Assembly: GCA_031761405.1 (NCBI GenBank) | Contig: JASEVX010000013.1 | Coordinates: forward strand, 41,101,653 to 41,165,652 | Source of the DNA: Serripes groenlandicus | Taxonomy: Eukaryota; Mollusca; Bivalvia; Cardiida; Cardiidae | Length of the DNA stretch: 64,000 bases | Reading direction: 5' to 3' | Part shown: one piece after another, positions 10,176 through 23,237 of the stretch | How positions within the stretch are numbered: the first letter of the stretch is position 1 | Layout: each line of letters opens with the position of its first letter | Translations under genes and position numbers: made by a program | Notes under the pieces: generated by a model | Told to the model about the DNA's origin: nothing | Databases searched by the model: none | Seen by the model: only the letters and a program-made list of their open reading frames with translations

Positions 10176-10675
10176 GTACGTGATAAAAAGCCACAAAATT
10201 CTAATTTGGTAAACATATAAACAGCTAAAATTGTAAAATATGGACATACTGAACCAATACAGAGCAACAAAAGTTTTTAGCAGCGATAACAATTCTGTGA
10301 AAATTGTACGTTTTAATAGTGTGACATTTCATATAATACCCACTTTTCAATCGAATGGGAAATAAACAGTTATGTGTCTAAAGATGGTAACTGACAATAA
10401 AAAATTTAGATATTCATTTTATCTACAGTTCTAAATTAGAATATAGCTGAACAGCTTAACCTGAAACACTAAACGATATATATTAATTAGAGCTTTACGC
10501 AATTTTGAGCGGTTTTTCAGTGATTTCACGGCGTTCAGTTGACATAGCGTTCTTTTGTGTCTTTCTTACACCGATAATCAGCACATCATTCTTCCCGAGA
10601 AACTGGCTACAACATTTTACTTTTAAGCCAATTGGAGGAAGACCAATGACACGTGTCACAATGTCGAGCATATAC
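10176..10675. other. Intergenic, no gene recognised
   Basis: The stretch between the 88-bp repeat and the minisatellite has two weak open frames (minus near 10,080-10,292 and plus at 10,505-10,762). They show no domain, and the second runs into the minisatellite. Bases 10,560-10,650 (ACACCGATAATCAGCACATC, ACTGGCTACAACATTTTA) resemble part of the SINE body seen at 60,660-60,720, so an old SINE fragment is likely. Confidence 0.45.
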
Positions 10676-12244
10676 CTTTATCAGCCCGAACATCCGCTCA
10701 GTCTGACCCGACCATGCAGCCCTCTGCGAAAACCAACCATTAGGCATTTACTTCCAGTATAGACTCGGATCAGCCAGCACATCCATTCAGTGTGATCTTA
10801 CCGTGTGGCGTTCTGCAAGAACCAACTCATAGGTATTTACTGCAAGTTTAGACCCAGATTAGCCTGCACATCCGTTATGTCGGATCTAACCTTGCGGCCC
10901 TCTACGAAAACCAACAAATAGTCATTTACTGCCAATAAAGACTCGGTATAGACCCAGATCAGCCTGCACATCCGTACAGTCTGATCCGAATGTGTGGCAC
11001 TCTTCGAAATGCAAAAAATAGGCATTTACTGCCAGCATAGACACTAGGTAAAGGTTAGGTTTTATGACGGTTAGATATTCACTTTACCAAACTTATGAGC
11101 GGCGCTCCTCCGCAAAAAACAACCAATAGGTAGTTACTGACAGTATACACTCAGATCAGCAAGAATATCCGTTCAGTTTGATCTGACCATGCGACGCTCC
11201 GCGAAAACCAACCAATAGGCATTTATTGCCAGTAAAGATCTAGATCAACCAGTATATTCGTTCATTCTGATGTGACATTGCGGCACTCTACGTAAACAAA
11301 CCAATAGACATTTATTTCCAGTATATATCTAGGTCAGCCAGCATATACGTTCAATCGGATCGAAAATTGCGGCGCTCTGCTTAAAATAACCAATAGGCAT
11401 TTACTGCCAGTATAGAACCAGATCAGCCTTTCACATCCGTTTAGTCTGATCCGACCGTGCGTCGAGCTGCAAAATCCAACCAATAGACATTTACTCCCAG
11501 TATAAACTCAGATCAGCCAGTGCATCCATGCAGTCTTACCTGACCTTTTCGGCGCCCTGCGAAAAACAACCAATAGGCATTTACAGACCGTATAGACAGT
11601 ATAGCCACAGACAGTATAGACAGTGTATCCACAGACAGTATAGCCACAGTCTGAGCCGACCGTAGGGCGCTCTGTGAAAACCACCCAATATACATTTACT
11701 GAAGTCAATAACCAGACCAGCCAGTGCATTCGTTCAGTCTGATTCGACCGTGTTGCTCACTGCGAAAACCAACCAATATACATTTACTGAAGTATAGTCA
11801 CATATCAGCGAGCACATCTGATCAGACTGATCCGACCGTGTGGCGCTCTGTAAAAAACAACCAATATGCATTTGCTTCCGGAATAGACCTATAACATCTG
11901 TTAAGTCTCATAGTACGGCGCTCTGCGAAAACAACTAATAAACATTTACTTTCAATATACACTTAGATTAGCAAGTATATCCGTTTAATCTGATCCGATC
12001 GTGATGAGCTCTGCGAAAAAAAACAACATACATTTACTGCCAGTATAGACCCAAATCAGCCAGCAGATGTGTTCAATCTCATTCGACCGTGCAGCGCTCT
12101 GCGAAAATTAACCAATACGCATTTACTGTCAGTATAGACTAAGACGAGTCAGCGCATTTGTTTAGTCCTATCAGAACGTGATGTAATCTGTTAAAAACCA
12201 ACCAATATGCATTTACTGCCAGTATAAACCCATATCAGCATATA
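10676..12244. repeat. ~89-bp minisatellite, about 17 units
   Basis: The unit contains CATCCGTTCAGTCTGATCCG, ACCGTGCGGCGCTCTGCGAA, AACCAACCAATAGGCATTTA and CTGCCAGTATAGACTCAGAT, recurring every ~85-93 bases with moderate divergence. Near 11,580-11,650 it has short internal ~16-base repeats (CAGTATAGACAG / CCACAGACAGTATAG). Most units carry a CCAAT pentamer. Units differ in number among copies: copy 3 lacks a segment near 52,612, while copy 2 has an extra partial duplicate near 30,729. Confidence 0.9.
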
Positions 12245-12465
12245 GGTCCTGACTACTAATCGTAGGTTGTAGTCTGGCACAAAAGCCGTTTTACAGGCAC
12301 CGTTTTGGACGAAAATCATTATTTCCACTGTAGGGCCATTTGGACACTAAAAACTCCTTTATAGTTGCACTGATGCCGCATACGACTTCCCGACACCTCG
12401 CAAAGTGTATAGTTGCACCCTTTAGGTCCTGACTACTATTCGTAGGTTGTAGTCGGGCACAAAAA
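12243..12465. repeat. 180-bp-spaced duplicate with hairpin motif
   Basis: TAGGTCCTGACTACTAATCG followed by TAGGTTGTAGTC occurs at 12,243 and again, with one change, at 12,423. GACTAC and GTAGTC can pair around the centre. The origin is unknown. The equivalents are 31,784-32,007 and 53,891-54,113. Confidence 0.6.
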
Positions 12466-12707
12466 CCAGTTAACTGGATACATTCGGACTCGGATGATTT
12501 TCATAGAAAAGAGATGTTAACAAACGTAAGGGAATAAACACAAACTGAAAGATCAGATAGAATTTGATAAAATAAACATTTACATGTATATGCATATACA
12601 TATGTGAAATTTTGGCTATCTAGCGCATTATATGTGAAGGGTAATATAGTGACAATTTGTCAGCTTTATTTAACTACTGTTCTTTGATTTATGGATAGTT
12701 TCCATTG

Positions 12708-12970
12708 TTAGCTCACCTAAGCACGAAGTGCAAGGTGAGCTTTTGTGATAACTCACCGTCCGGCGTCCGTCGTCGTCGTCTGTCCGTCTGTTAACAATGT
12801 CCTACTTATGACTTCTACTAAAGCAATGGATTGATTTCATAATTACTTCATCGGAATTCTCCTTATGTGGTCCTCCTTTTTCAAGTTGTTCAAAGAATTT
12901 AATTACAAGTATAACTTTGGTTGCTGCGGCATCAGAAAAGGGAAAAATTGCCCAAACTTTAAAAAAAAAA
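12708..12970. mobile_element. TTAGCTCACC dispersed element, 5' fragment
   Basis: It begins TTAGCTCACCTAAGCACGAA with a foldback (AGCTCACCT...AGGTGAGCT), then CACCGTCCGGCGTCCGTCGT, and aligns with the start of the longer element at 57,836-58,690 (GACTTCTACTAAAGCAATGG, GGTTGCTGCGGCATCAGAAA). It stops at a poly(A) stretch where block beta begins. Confidence 0.7.
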
Positions 12971-12977
12971 GCGTAAA

Positions 12978-14226
12978 ACATGCGTGTACATGTTAGAAAG
13001 GGTTATAGCCCATTTTATTTTCGACCTGAGATAACATGTTTCAACCATTTCCTTGATACAACGAAACAAATGTTCGAAACGAACGATTTCGTCATTCTCA
13101 CAAGACCTGTTCAATGCTATACCTGCAGTATTTGAGTTGAATCAATGTATTTACTGAACATGTCGGTCCAGTTTGTTTTTCATATTCATGTATCAGATGT
13201 CAATTGATGTTCATAAAATAACATATAGCACATATGAGAGCTGGATATGTCATGAACGTCATGTTAAATAATATGGTAAAGATTGAAATATTAGATAACT
13301 GCCTTTTATCCAATACCAGTATTTATATCTTCACACATTAGAAACATGTATACGGGGGTAAATTTATAATATTCATAACAGATTAATAACTGCTATCGAT
13401 GCTTCTTAAAATCATTAGTAATGCATTAATTGATACATCTATTGGATCGTTCAATCATTCGTTCGTTCGTCAGTCCGTTTGTCCGTCCATTAGTTTGTGT
13501 ATGCATTCATTCATGCATTAATTGATCAATACATGATCAAATGATAGACATATATCAATGATTATATGCATCCATCGTGGTTTTAATTATCAAACTACAT
13601 CAGGACGTGGTGTGTCCTTAAAGCAAGTGTGCTTGGCGGCCAAAACTCAGTTCGTAGCCACGAATTCTGTCAGTCCAGACGCCAGGTGCGAAACCCGACT
13701 CGGTCATTAAATATTGCCGATGATTAATAAATGTCAAAGTATAAGAAAACCGTCAAACCAACATTGAACAAATCTGAAATAAGTGACAAATTGGTACACA
13801 TATACATTGTATATACATCAAATTATTTATCCATCAGATTTTAGACTTGTGATAATCAAATAAAGCCCATGAGATGGGTGTCTTCTCTCGAAATTCGTAC
13901 CCTTTTCTAGGCTCTCGTCAAAACTTGGCCCTATCCCTACCTTCCATGTACGCTGAAGGCAATAGTCTTACGAAAAAGCTTATTCAAACATATTCTCTGC
14001 ATCTCATATACATATATAGCTTATAAACTCACGTGTACACATTTAATGAAACAAGCTATTATATCGCATTTGTACATAGTGTTATCGGACATATTAACAT
14101 GCGGACGTAAACCATTATCAAGGATACGAAATGCTTTACTTAAACTTTTGTTGAGGCATTGTGACTGATTATATGAACGGAATAATTGTTTTTGTTTTAC
14201 ATTTTGTGATAATAAGTGGATGTAAG
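12978..14226. repeat. Block beta (diverged copy of block alpha)
   Basis: It aligns with 3,926 onward through ACCATTTCCTTGATACAACG, TATAGCACATATGAGAGCTG and TTGAGGCATTGTGACTGATT. It has an extra ~270-bp piece at about 13,490-13,765 (between the CCGTCCATTAGT run and TGAAATAAGTGACAAATTGG) that alpha lacks. That piece includes GTGCTTGGCGGCCAAAACTC and looks like a separate, unidentified insertion. Confidence 0.8.
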
Positions 14227-14508
14227 TGGAGTGAGACATAGCAGTCACTTTTCCGTCGACGGCGACGGCCTCAAAACTTAACCTCAAAACTTAACCTTGG
14301 TTATATCTTAGCAACCCCTGATGGATTTTTTCTGAAACTTTGTCAGATGTATTGTATGGTCATGGGACATCATTCAACATCAATATTTTCAAGGTCAAGG
14401 TCATATTTTAGCAGAACTTGAACTTGGTTAGGTAACTTAACCTCAAAAATTAACCTTGGTTATATCTCAGCAACCCCTGATGGATTTTTCTTAAACTATG
14501 TCAGATGT
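14227..14508. repeat. ~165-bp repeat block, short (about 1.7 units)
   Basis: It begins GTGGAGTGAGACATAGCAGT and has TTAACCTTGGTTATATCT twice. It is cut at GTCAGATG, where it is joined directly to a TRIM fragment. Confidence 0.8.
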
Positions 14509-14655
14509 TTCACTCATATGATAACCAGGCAGAAGGTTCTCTTAACATCTACGGATGGAATTAACCAGCCGAATTGGCTGGCGTACAGACCCATTGATAA
14601 GACTCTTATTATTGGAAAGTTATCGACATCACTATTGGTGTTTAAAATCAATTAC
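14509..14655 (+). pseudogene. Doubly deleted TRIM-like fragment
   Basis: TTTCACTCATATGATAAC is joined straight to CAGGCAGAAGGTTCTC, so the ~75 bases between them in the fragment at 34,919-35,182 are missing. The rest encodes the last-blade residues LAYRP, KTLIIGKLSTSLLVFKIN, but the stop codon is changed (TAA to TAC). It is a dead fragment of the TRIM-like gene. The same rearranged form is in copy 2 at 34,051-34,197 and is absent from copy 3. Confidence 0.85.
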
Positions 14656-15245
14656 ATCGTAACATCTGGTAAGACTTCTTAAACTATAGAAGTCCAATAC
14701 TCGATGATAAACTTCACTGTTGCAGAATCAAACAAGAAATCCGCTTTAGTTATTTAAACAAAATCATATGTTTTGTTTATATACCACCATATGTAATGAA
14801 TATAACATTGTAATTACAATTAGAAATACAGTGTCATAATTGTTTATGTTTGTTCTTAAAATATGATTGTGTTTCTTTCTCCACACCTATAATACTTATG
14901 TTTATATTTGTCTTTGAATGGTGTAAACACAATTGTAATTGCATCCTCCTTATGATTATTCTATATATGTCTAGCAAGCGTGTAATTATTGAGATCTTTG
15001 ATTTTAATGAAACACTAATAGTACTTATTAACATCTGTTCCAGTCTGAACATTTCTAGGGTACACATGGGAAATCTTTATAATTATTAAATAGAGATGAA
15101 AACATTGCAGCAAAAGGTGAAATAGGTCATTATGAGCTAGTTCTGCTTTAGCCAAAACAGTTTCACAATAGTTTCAAAAGTCGAGATTGTGTCAGAATAT
15201 GGGAAAGAGTCAAGCACTATACACTATCACATTTTTAGTATTTTT
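14656..15245. other. Flank of the pseudogene fragment, no gene
   Basis: This continues the 3'-flank homology of the TRIM-like gene (ATCTGGTAAGACTTCTTAAA; ATACAGTGTCATAATTGTTT), but the minisatellite-like unit is replaced by TTTCTCCACACC. Overlapping open frames on both strands near 14,834-15,089 are not credible. Confidence 0.55.
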
Positions 15246-15440
15246 TTAGCTAACCTAACCACGAAGTGCGAGTTGCGATTTTGTGGTGACTTACCGTCCG
15301 GCGTCGTTGTCTGTACGTACAGGTGGCCGAGTACTTGTGTGGTGGGGTGTGGTGTTTTCCTAAAGCCCACCCACCACTACCGTCCGGCGTCGTTGTCTGT
15401 ACGTACCCACCACCCTTATAAAGACACTTAGATCAATAGT
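15246..15440. repeat. TTAGCTCACC-type head with duplicated CCGTCCGGCGTCGTTG segment
   Basis: A degenerate element head (AGCTAACCTAACCACGAAGT) leads into ACCGTCCGGCGTCGTTGTCT, which recurs about 80 bases later. The intervening GTGGTGGGGTGTGGTG can pair with CCCACCCACCAC. The same is found at 35,774-35,955 and 57,483-57,665. Confidence 0.55.
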
Positions 15441-15524
15441 TTATTTTTATTTTTTATAACGGGTATCTCATTTGCATATTAATGTTATTCATTCCGTAAA
15501 AGGGGGTTAATTTACGCTTACCCT

Positions 15525-15710
15525 TATACAAGAAATTAGTAGCAGACGACTTTGAAAACATCTTATTTTTTTTCTTTACTGTAAATCGCAATAAATGAAA
15601 CTATAACCATAGATTCGAGTTGAAAACATTGTGAGGAAAGGGAGAACTTGCTCATCATATCATCAATAGTTGTCCGCTGCAGTCAGAACGCAACTGGTTG
15701 CGGGAAAGTG
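15525..15710. mobile_element. TTAA-type MITE, degenerate, next to a second copy
   Basis: It begins ACCCTTATACAAGAAATTAG, then AGCAGACGACTTTGAAAACA, and ends GCGGGAAAGTG, abutting the TTAA at 15,711-15,714 that starts the next MITE. In copy 2 this element is split by the 1.3-kb insertion at 36,098. Confidence 0.65.
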
Positions 15711-15714
15711 TTAA

Positions 15715-15937
15715 CCCTTTCCCTCATACGACAATTCTGCAGCAGACGACTTTGAACGTATTTTGTCAAAGCATAGAAAATCTCCATAATTGAATGGATA
15801 ACCTATGACAAAAAGTGGAAAACATTGTGACAAAATGAGAAATTGCACGTTTTGTGCAATTTCTTCTTTTGTCACTATGTTTTCAGAAAGCCGTCTGCTG
15901 CAGAGGCGTCAGAAAGCGTCTATATGAGGGAAAGGGT
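15715..15937. mobile_element. TTAA-type MITE, nearly complete (223 bp)
   Basis: TTAA at 15,711-15,714 is followed by CCCTTTCCCTCATACGAC. The right end is TATATGAGGGAAAGGG, an inverted repeat of the left. Subterminal GCAGCAGACGAC and GTCTGCTGCAG boxes also face each other. The core GAAATTGCACGTTTTGTGCAATTTC is nearly a perfect palindrome. The right TTAA has decayed to TACA. There is no coding capacity. Confidence 0.85.
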
Positions 15938-16023
15938 ACATTTCTCCCAGTGACACTTTCATTATACAAATGTAGTTATCAAGTCTTGGCAGGGGTCATA
16001 ACGTTTTTCATTAGTTAGACTCC

Positions 16024-16355
16024 ATTCTTTTTGTCTCGCCCACGATAGTGGAGTGGGGGACATAGCAGTCACTTTTTCGGCGACGGCCTCAAAACTTAAC
16101 ATTGGTTATATCACAGCAACACCTGATGGAATGTTTCTGAAACTTTGTCAGATGTATTGTATGGTCATGGGACATCATTCAACGTCAACATTTTTAAGGT
16201 CAAGGTCATACTTTGACAGAACTTGAACTTGGTTTGGTAATATAACCTCAAAACATAACCTTGGTTATATCTCAGCAACCCCTGATGGAATTTTTCTGAA
16301 ACTATGTCAGATGTATTGTATGGTCATGGGACATCATGCAACGTCAATATTTTCA
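16024..16355. repeat. ~165-bp repeat block, two units
   Basis: It starts TCTTTTTGTCTCGCCCACGA, has GGACATCATTCAACGTCAAC and a second unit, and stops in TCAATATTTTCAACTATTTG where the recombinase remnant begins. The orthologue in copy 2 is 37,860-38,190. Confidence 0.85.
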
Positions 16356-16356
16356 A

Positions 16357-16694
16357 CTATTTGCTTAAGATGTAACCCCGCTTGCTCTCAGGGAATGGGT
16401 ATCCAGTTTCAAATCCGGTGCAACCGGTAAGTTCACTTACTAAAGTTTCTCTAGCTCTGGTATAGCTTAATTGTTTAAATTTCTTAATAAGAGATACTCT
16501 ATTTTTCGAACAGAACCCCGGCTTAAATAAATAATCATCCGATGATGAAGAGATACCGGCTGCATTCATATATCTATTTAACAATGATAAAGGACACGCT
16601 TTCTGATCTGTATAACTATGTGATCTTTGTTGAAATTAACATCGTTACATCGTAATTCGGTTACCTCGCTAATACGAAGAAAACCGGCGTATGC
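16357..16694 (-). pseudogene. Tyrosine recombinase remnant (Crypton/DIRS/Ngaro-type, inferred)
   Basis: On the minus strand, 16,694 down to about 16,590 reads AYAGFLRISEVTELRCNDVN, carrying the conserved LRISE motif with the first catalytic arginine of phage-integrase-fold recombinases. After a gap, the strand reads CPLSLLNRYMNAAG, SSDDYLFKP and LSYTRARETLV, typical of the recombinase encoded by molluscan Crypton- or DIRS-like elements. The region between the two parts and the C-terminal tyrosine are missing. The copy 2 orthologue (38,198-38,529) still shows THSPRASGVTS, a decayed H-x-x-R box. It is non-functional. The assignment to a precise superfamily is uncertain. Confidence 0.7.
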
Positions 16695-18430
<1,736 letters not shown>

Positions 18431-19802
18431 TTCCGCAGATGCGTCAAATTGCGATTACATGAGGGAAATAGTTCAACTGTGTTTTTCTTTTCGAACCAGA
18501 CAAATTAAATCGACCGTTTACCTTATACAATGAAAACAGTGTTCAAAACTAACGATTCTTTCCTCCCCACACGATGTTTTCCCTGTAATCCCTGTAGCCG
18601 TTAGGGTTATCTACCGAGGCATTGAACTCCTATGTATTTCCTGAATATGTTGGTCGAGTTCGTTTATATTCATGTGTCAGCGGTCAGTCAATATATGCGC
18701 TCAAAAACACCATAAACCATAGTACACAGATGTTTTCAACGAAGGGTCTGTTATAAGTGACATGTAAGATAAAAGGTAAAGATTGTGTAACTAAATATGC
18801 AGTGCGTATTTCCTCTCGCGTTAGTTGTATGTATTGGTAAATATTTTTAGGCATGAGACTACATAAAATATTCCTTCTTTAATTCATTATACATTTTACA
18901 TTTTACACTGTTAAATTCCTCATCGTGAAAACTTGAAAACTAAACTTATTCAAGTTGTCGATGTTTCTTAAAACCATAATTAATTGATTAAATATCAGTA
19001 ATTTGTTCGTTGAATTATAGGTTCATTTGTTCGTTCGTCTGTTAATTCGTTCGTTCGTTCGTTCGTTCGTTCTTGCTGTTGTTCGTTCGTTCGTCCATTC
19101 GTTTATTCTTTCGCTCTTGCGTCCATTCAGTCTTTCATTTAATACGTGATCAGGTTGCAGACATATATCACTCAAACTGTTCAGCCATAAGTTTTATAGT
19201 AATCACGTAAAGAAAGGGAGATGGTTATGTGTCTTCTCCTGGAACGGATACCTTATCCGGCAACTAGTTATACAGGGTCGTTCTACGTATCACCTATCTA
19301 TACCTTCACTTTTCGCACATGGTTACATTCTTACAAAATAATTTACCCAATTAAACAATTCTCTTCATCGTTTAAACATATACACAGCTTGTTGCTGTAC
19401 CAAACATACATATACACAGTGTGTTGCTATATCACAAAACAGGTTCCAAAGACAAAAGATACCCTTATCTAAAAACTCGCCAGAATTAAGTCCATCTTTA
19501 AATTCCCTCCAACATTCTATTTACGCGCAATGCAAATTTATTATCAGAACAAGCACATGTACTACGTACATGTATACATAGCTTATACACTAAAGTTTAC
19601 ATATATATAATGCAAACAAATAGAGACACACAATGTTTTCAAGAGAAAGGCATGTTTTTACTGTCATTTCGCATGTGTATTTAGTGTTATCTGACCTAGT
19701 AATATGCGGAAGTAGAAGATATAGCAAGGACACGGAATGCTCATCTTCAACATTTGCTGAGGTATTGTGATTGATTATTTAAATGGAATAATTGTTTAAC
19801 AG
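18431..19802. repeat. Block gamma (most diverged block copy), crossing the unit junction
   Basis: It follows block alpha in order: CATGAGGGAAATAGTTCAAC, CCTTATACAATGAAAACAGT, TCCTATGTATTTCCTGAATA, a run of TTCG repeats, GTGTCTTCTCCTGGAACGGA, and finally TTGATTATTTAAATGGAATA. It includes a (TTCG)n tract at about 19,045-19,072 that is eight bases shorter in copy 2. Confidence 0.65.
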
Positions 19803-22271
19803 GTATGTTTGAACGTTTATTTATCGCATTATTTTATAATAATGAAAGATAATGTTTAATATTGAGGTCATGACCACATTAATCGGATACACCACACACA
19901 TATTTACATCCCCATTTAACCAAGGAAGATTGGTTCATGTCGATACATGAATACACGTATTCTTCGTAATGTATATACGACTGACCGAGTCTTGATTACA
20001 AATATATTTACGTACACATATACATACATAGAGCGCTCGGTTGAGTCTGTATTACCAATGTTAGGGCTTTCGTTATAAATGTGTATCAGTTAATACACAT
20101 TGATGAACTTCATCTTAGTGTATCCTTCGTTTTCTTGTGACTTAATATGTTCCTATTACTTCATTACATTAAAGTACATTGGACACTTTTCTTGACGAAA
20201 TCATTAAATAAGGCGGGTATTTTTGTGTGTAAACAAAAGTTAGAACATATGTATCAAGAGCTGTAGATAGTTGACGTAATTTCATATACATATACTATAT
20301 TCCTTATTCAACCTCTTAGCCACTTTGAGTACTCTAACGCATCATCTCACAGTGACGACTTCTGGGAGGACCTACATTATTGGACGTAACACTCATTTTG
20401 TTTGACTTTAAACAACATTTGTTTATCACGAAATAATATGGAAAAGGCACAGCCTCAAAACAAGTATAGAACACGACAATATATTACAACTATTCATCCA
20501 TGTCATCAGCTGTATTTAATAGCAGCTTTAAACTATATGACAATGACTTTTGTTAATATATTCTTGATCCTACAGAATACATGTCCGTAGAAAGTGTATA
20601 TATATATCAATATATCAGTTTTACCCTTTTCCACATACATCCAATCTGTAGCAGACGACTTTGAAACATAAGCTAGATCTTGGATAATCTCCATAGATAA
20701 AAGTGTATTTACTGAAAAATGTTGAAAACATTGTGGCAAAATGAGAACTTGCTCATTTTGAGCAATTTCTCATTTTGTCACATTGTTTTCAAAAGTAATA
20801 TGCTGCAGAGGCGTCAAAAAATGTATGAAGAGTGAAATGGAGTGTTATTAAGAATTTTGCTGAGATTGTAAGCAATCAAGATCAAAATAGAGTAATTATG
20901 CTCAGCAATATGTTAACTGAAACATAGTGTTATTTGAAAATAAGTTTAAATTGCAAAATACCCAAATTTGAAAGTTGACATAAATAATATGGAAAAAAAG
21001 GTTATAATGAAAATGAAAGAAATGGATTACATGTACCCTTGCAGTATGTATTTATAGCTTCAAATACAATTTTGTTTAAAAACATAATTATAAACTTGCT
21101 TATATAGCATATAGAATAAATGTTTACATGATGTGATGATTAGCCTCAGCTACTTTGAAGTTAGATATATGGAAAAGATGAAGTTTAACCTTAACCCTTT
21201 CCCTCATATAGACGCTTGCTGACGCCTCTGCAGCAGTATATGAGCTACCTTATCTCATTAATAAAACCGCATACACGCAATCTCTACACAATTAAGGAGT
21301 CTTCTTTCTTGGTAGTTCTTTGTATTGTTAGGATGCATTTTGCCAAGTGTGAATGAATCAAGTTCAAATTGTAAATACATCAACTTGTGACATAGCTAAT
21401 ACTTCTCTTTGTTTGGAGAGAATTAATTTGGAATAATGATTATTGGGTTCAGTGAAGAAAAAAAAGAATTTATAACTAGAAGTAATAAACTGTTAAAATA
21501 ACTTAAAAATCGAAAATGTGTCCTTACGAGCAATTTCTTTGAAGGGTCACAATTCTAACAATAATGTGTGGACACCTAAATCTAAGTACCTTACGTGTAC
21601 AATTGTACATTGCAAGGAATATTCGTAGACATATGTGTCGATTTCGTTATATATTACTAAAATATTTATGAAGCTTAAAAAGAAAAAAAATCCCCAAAAC
21701 AACCCTGTCCCACATACACGAAATCTGCGGACGACTGAAACTATGAAGGAATAAATATAAAAATCAAAGCGGCGAAGGTACTGTAGTGGCGAATGTGAAG
21801 GGAAATCTTGCTATTTGTCAGGCAGTATCTCGGTGTAGGTAGGCCTTGCGATTTCAATAGTATTACTCTCCGGTTAGCGTTAGTTTGAGAAGAATCAAAT
21901 GTCAACACTCTAGAAGCTGCATGTTTTACTGTAGAAAGTTGAAAATTTGCCAGAATGATTGTCTTTGTAATAGTTATTAAAAGTTAAGCTCAGTTCTAAT
22001 ATGGGTCATCATGTGTTAAACACTAGGTCATACGAAATTTAAGAAAAAATATGTTGCCACTCAAGTGACCACAGTTTTAGCTCAAGAATGATGAATTTGT
22101 CTTGGTGATATTTCAGAAAAATGTATTGTGTCATAGTGTGTCCGTCACAAGGTCGCTCGGTGATATTTAAGAAAAAATATTGTGTACCCTTAAGAAACTG
22201 CATTTTCGAATTAAACTTGTTGAAATTTTGTCAGATTATTTGTATTGATGATATCTGGGCTAATTGTAAAA
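19803..22271. other. AT-rich intergenic, copy 2, with MITE remnants
   Basis: Nearly identical to 434-2,924. The MITE remnants are at 20,624-20,851 and 21,195-21,243. No gene is supported. Confidence 0.7.
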
Positions 22272-22476
22272 CAGGCCGAGTGGTTAGCGTAGGGAATTTG
22301 GAACGGAGCGTCAAGGGTTTGATCATCAGTCACATGTAGCGATCATGGTTTAGTGCCCATGGGCAAGACACATTTCCAAACCTAGTGTCTTAACCCACGG
22401 AACATGACTAAGAGAAATGTCGCCGTGATATAACTGAAATAATATTGAAGATTGTGTTAAACCACAAAACAAAACC
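22272..22476 (+). mobile_element. tRNA-derived SINE A, copy 2 orthologue
   Basis: Same as 2,925-3,128, with GATATAACTGAAATAATATT closer to the common tail than in copy 1. Confidence 0.75.
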
Positions 22477-22534
22477 TATCAAAAACGAAGTCACTTTACA
22501 AAATTGAAGACAATTCTTGTTTACTCTGAAGAAA

Positions 22535-22742
22535 CTGCACGGAGAAGATATCGATGCAGTTGTAGATCGTTAGCTGCTTATACCAAAGGCTTCCGGGTTC
22601 GAATCACATGATGCGCGGGTTCTGTCAATGGGATTTTCTTTAAACTCAAACGGTTAAGTCTCCACGAAGCAAACATCGACAATTATTAATATAAGCTACA
22701 AGCTTGTCTTACAATCGTTGTTAAATACATAAGTTTAAAAAA
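22535..22742 (+). mobile_element. tRNA-derived SINE B, copy 2 orthologue
   Basis: The B box is intact (GGGTTCGAATC), whereas copy 1 has two extra A bases inserted. The body and tail are as at 3,188-3,392. Confidence 0.65.
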
Positions 22743-23237
22743 ACTAAGCCTCACGTTTGACTTTTTTATCACATTATGTCACAATGTTTTTAACTCAATT
22801 ATCATACTTTCCTTTACAGAGATTTCCCATATGAATGCCAAGATGTTTTAACAATCTTACTCTTTCGGAAGATTTCCATTTAACATTACAGATGTCCGTG
22901 TTACACGGGCCGTCAAATAATTTTGCAGATACAGCTTAAATGAGTAAAGCATAAACTCGTCGATTACTCGAAGTAATTTATGGATTCCTTGCGAAGTCGA
23001 TTTATCGAGGGTCTACCGCCAAGTAAACAAAGATACCGAATTACGCGTAGTAGAAAAATAACCCAACAGATGACTTCCACGTAAACGTAAAGAACACATC
23101 TTAAATGAAAGTATAATTCTTCAAATCTGACAATTTGTTTAAAAAAGAGATGAGAACAAGCATGTAGTTGCAATAGGGGAAATTCTTCAATATAAGGGCT
23201 TTCTCCTTTTGTAACAATGTTCCCAAAATTATCTACT

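Noticed and set aside
11996..12020. Hammerhead-ribozyme-like string GTGATGAGCTCTGCGAAAA
   Set aside because: It occurs in one minisatellite unit position only, the base before TGATGA is wrong for the core, and stems I-III cannot be formed. A second look-alike at 61,129 (TTGATGAGTCCG) lacks the GAAA part.
10676..12244. CRISPR-like regular array
   Set aside because: The whole ~89-bp period is repeated with drift. There are no short identical repeats separated by unique spacers, and the genome is eukaryotic.
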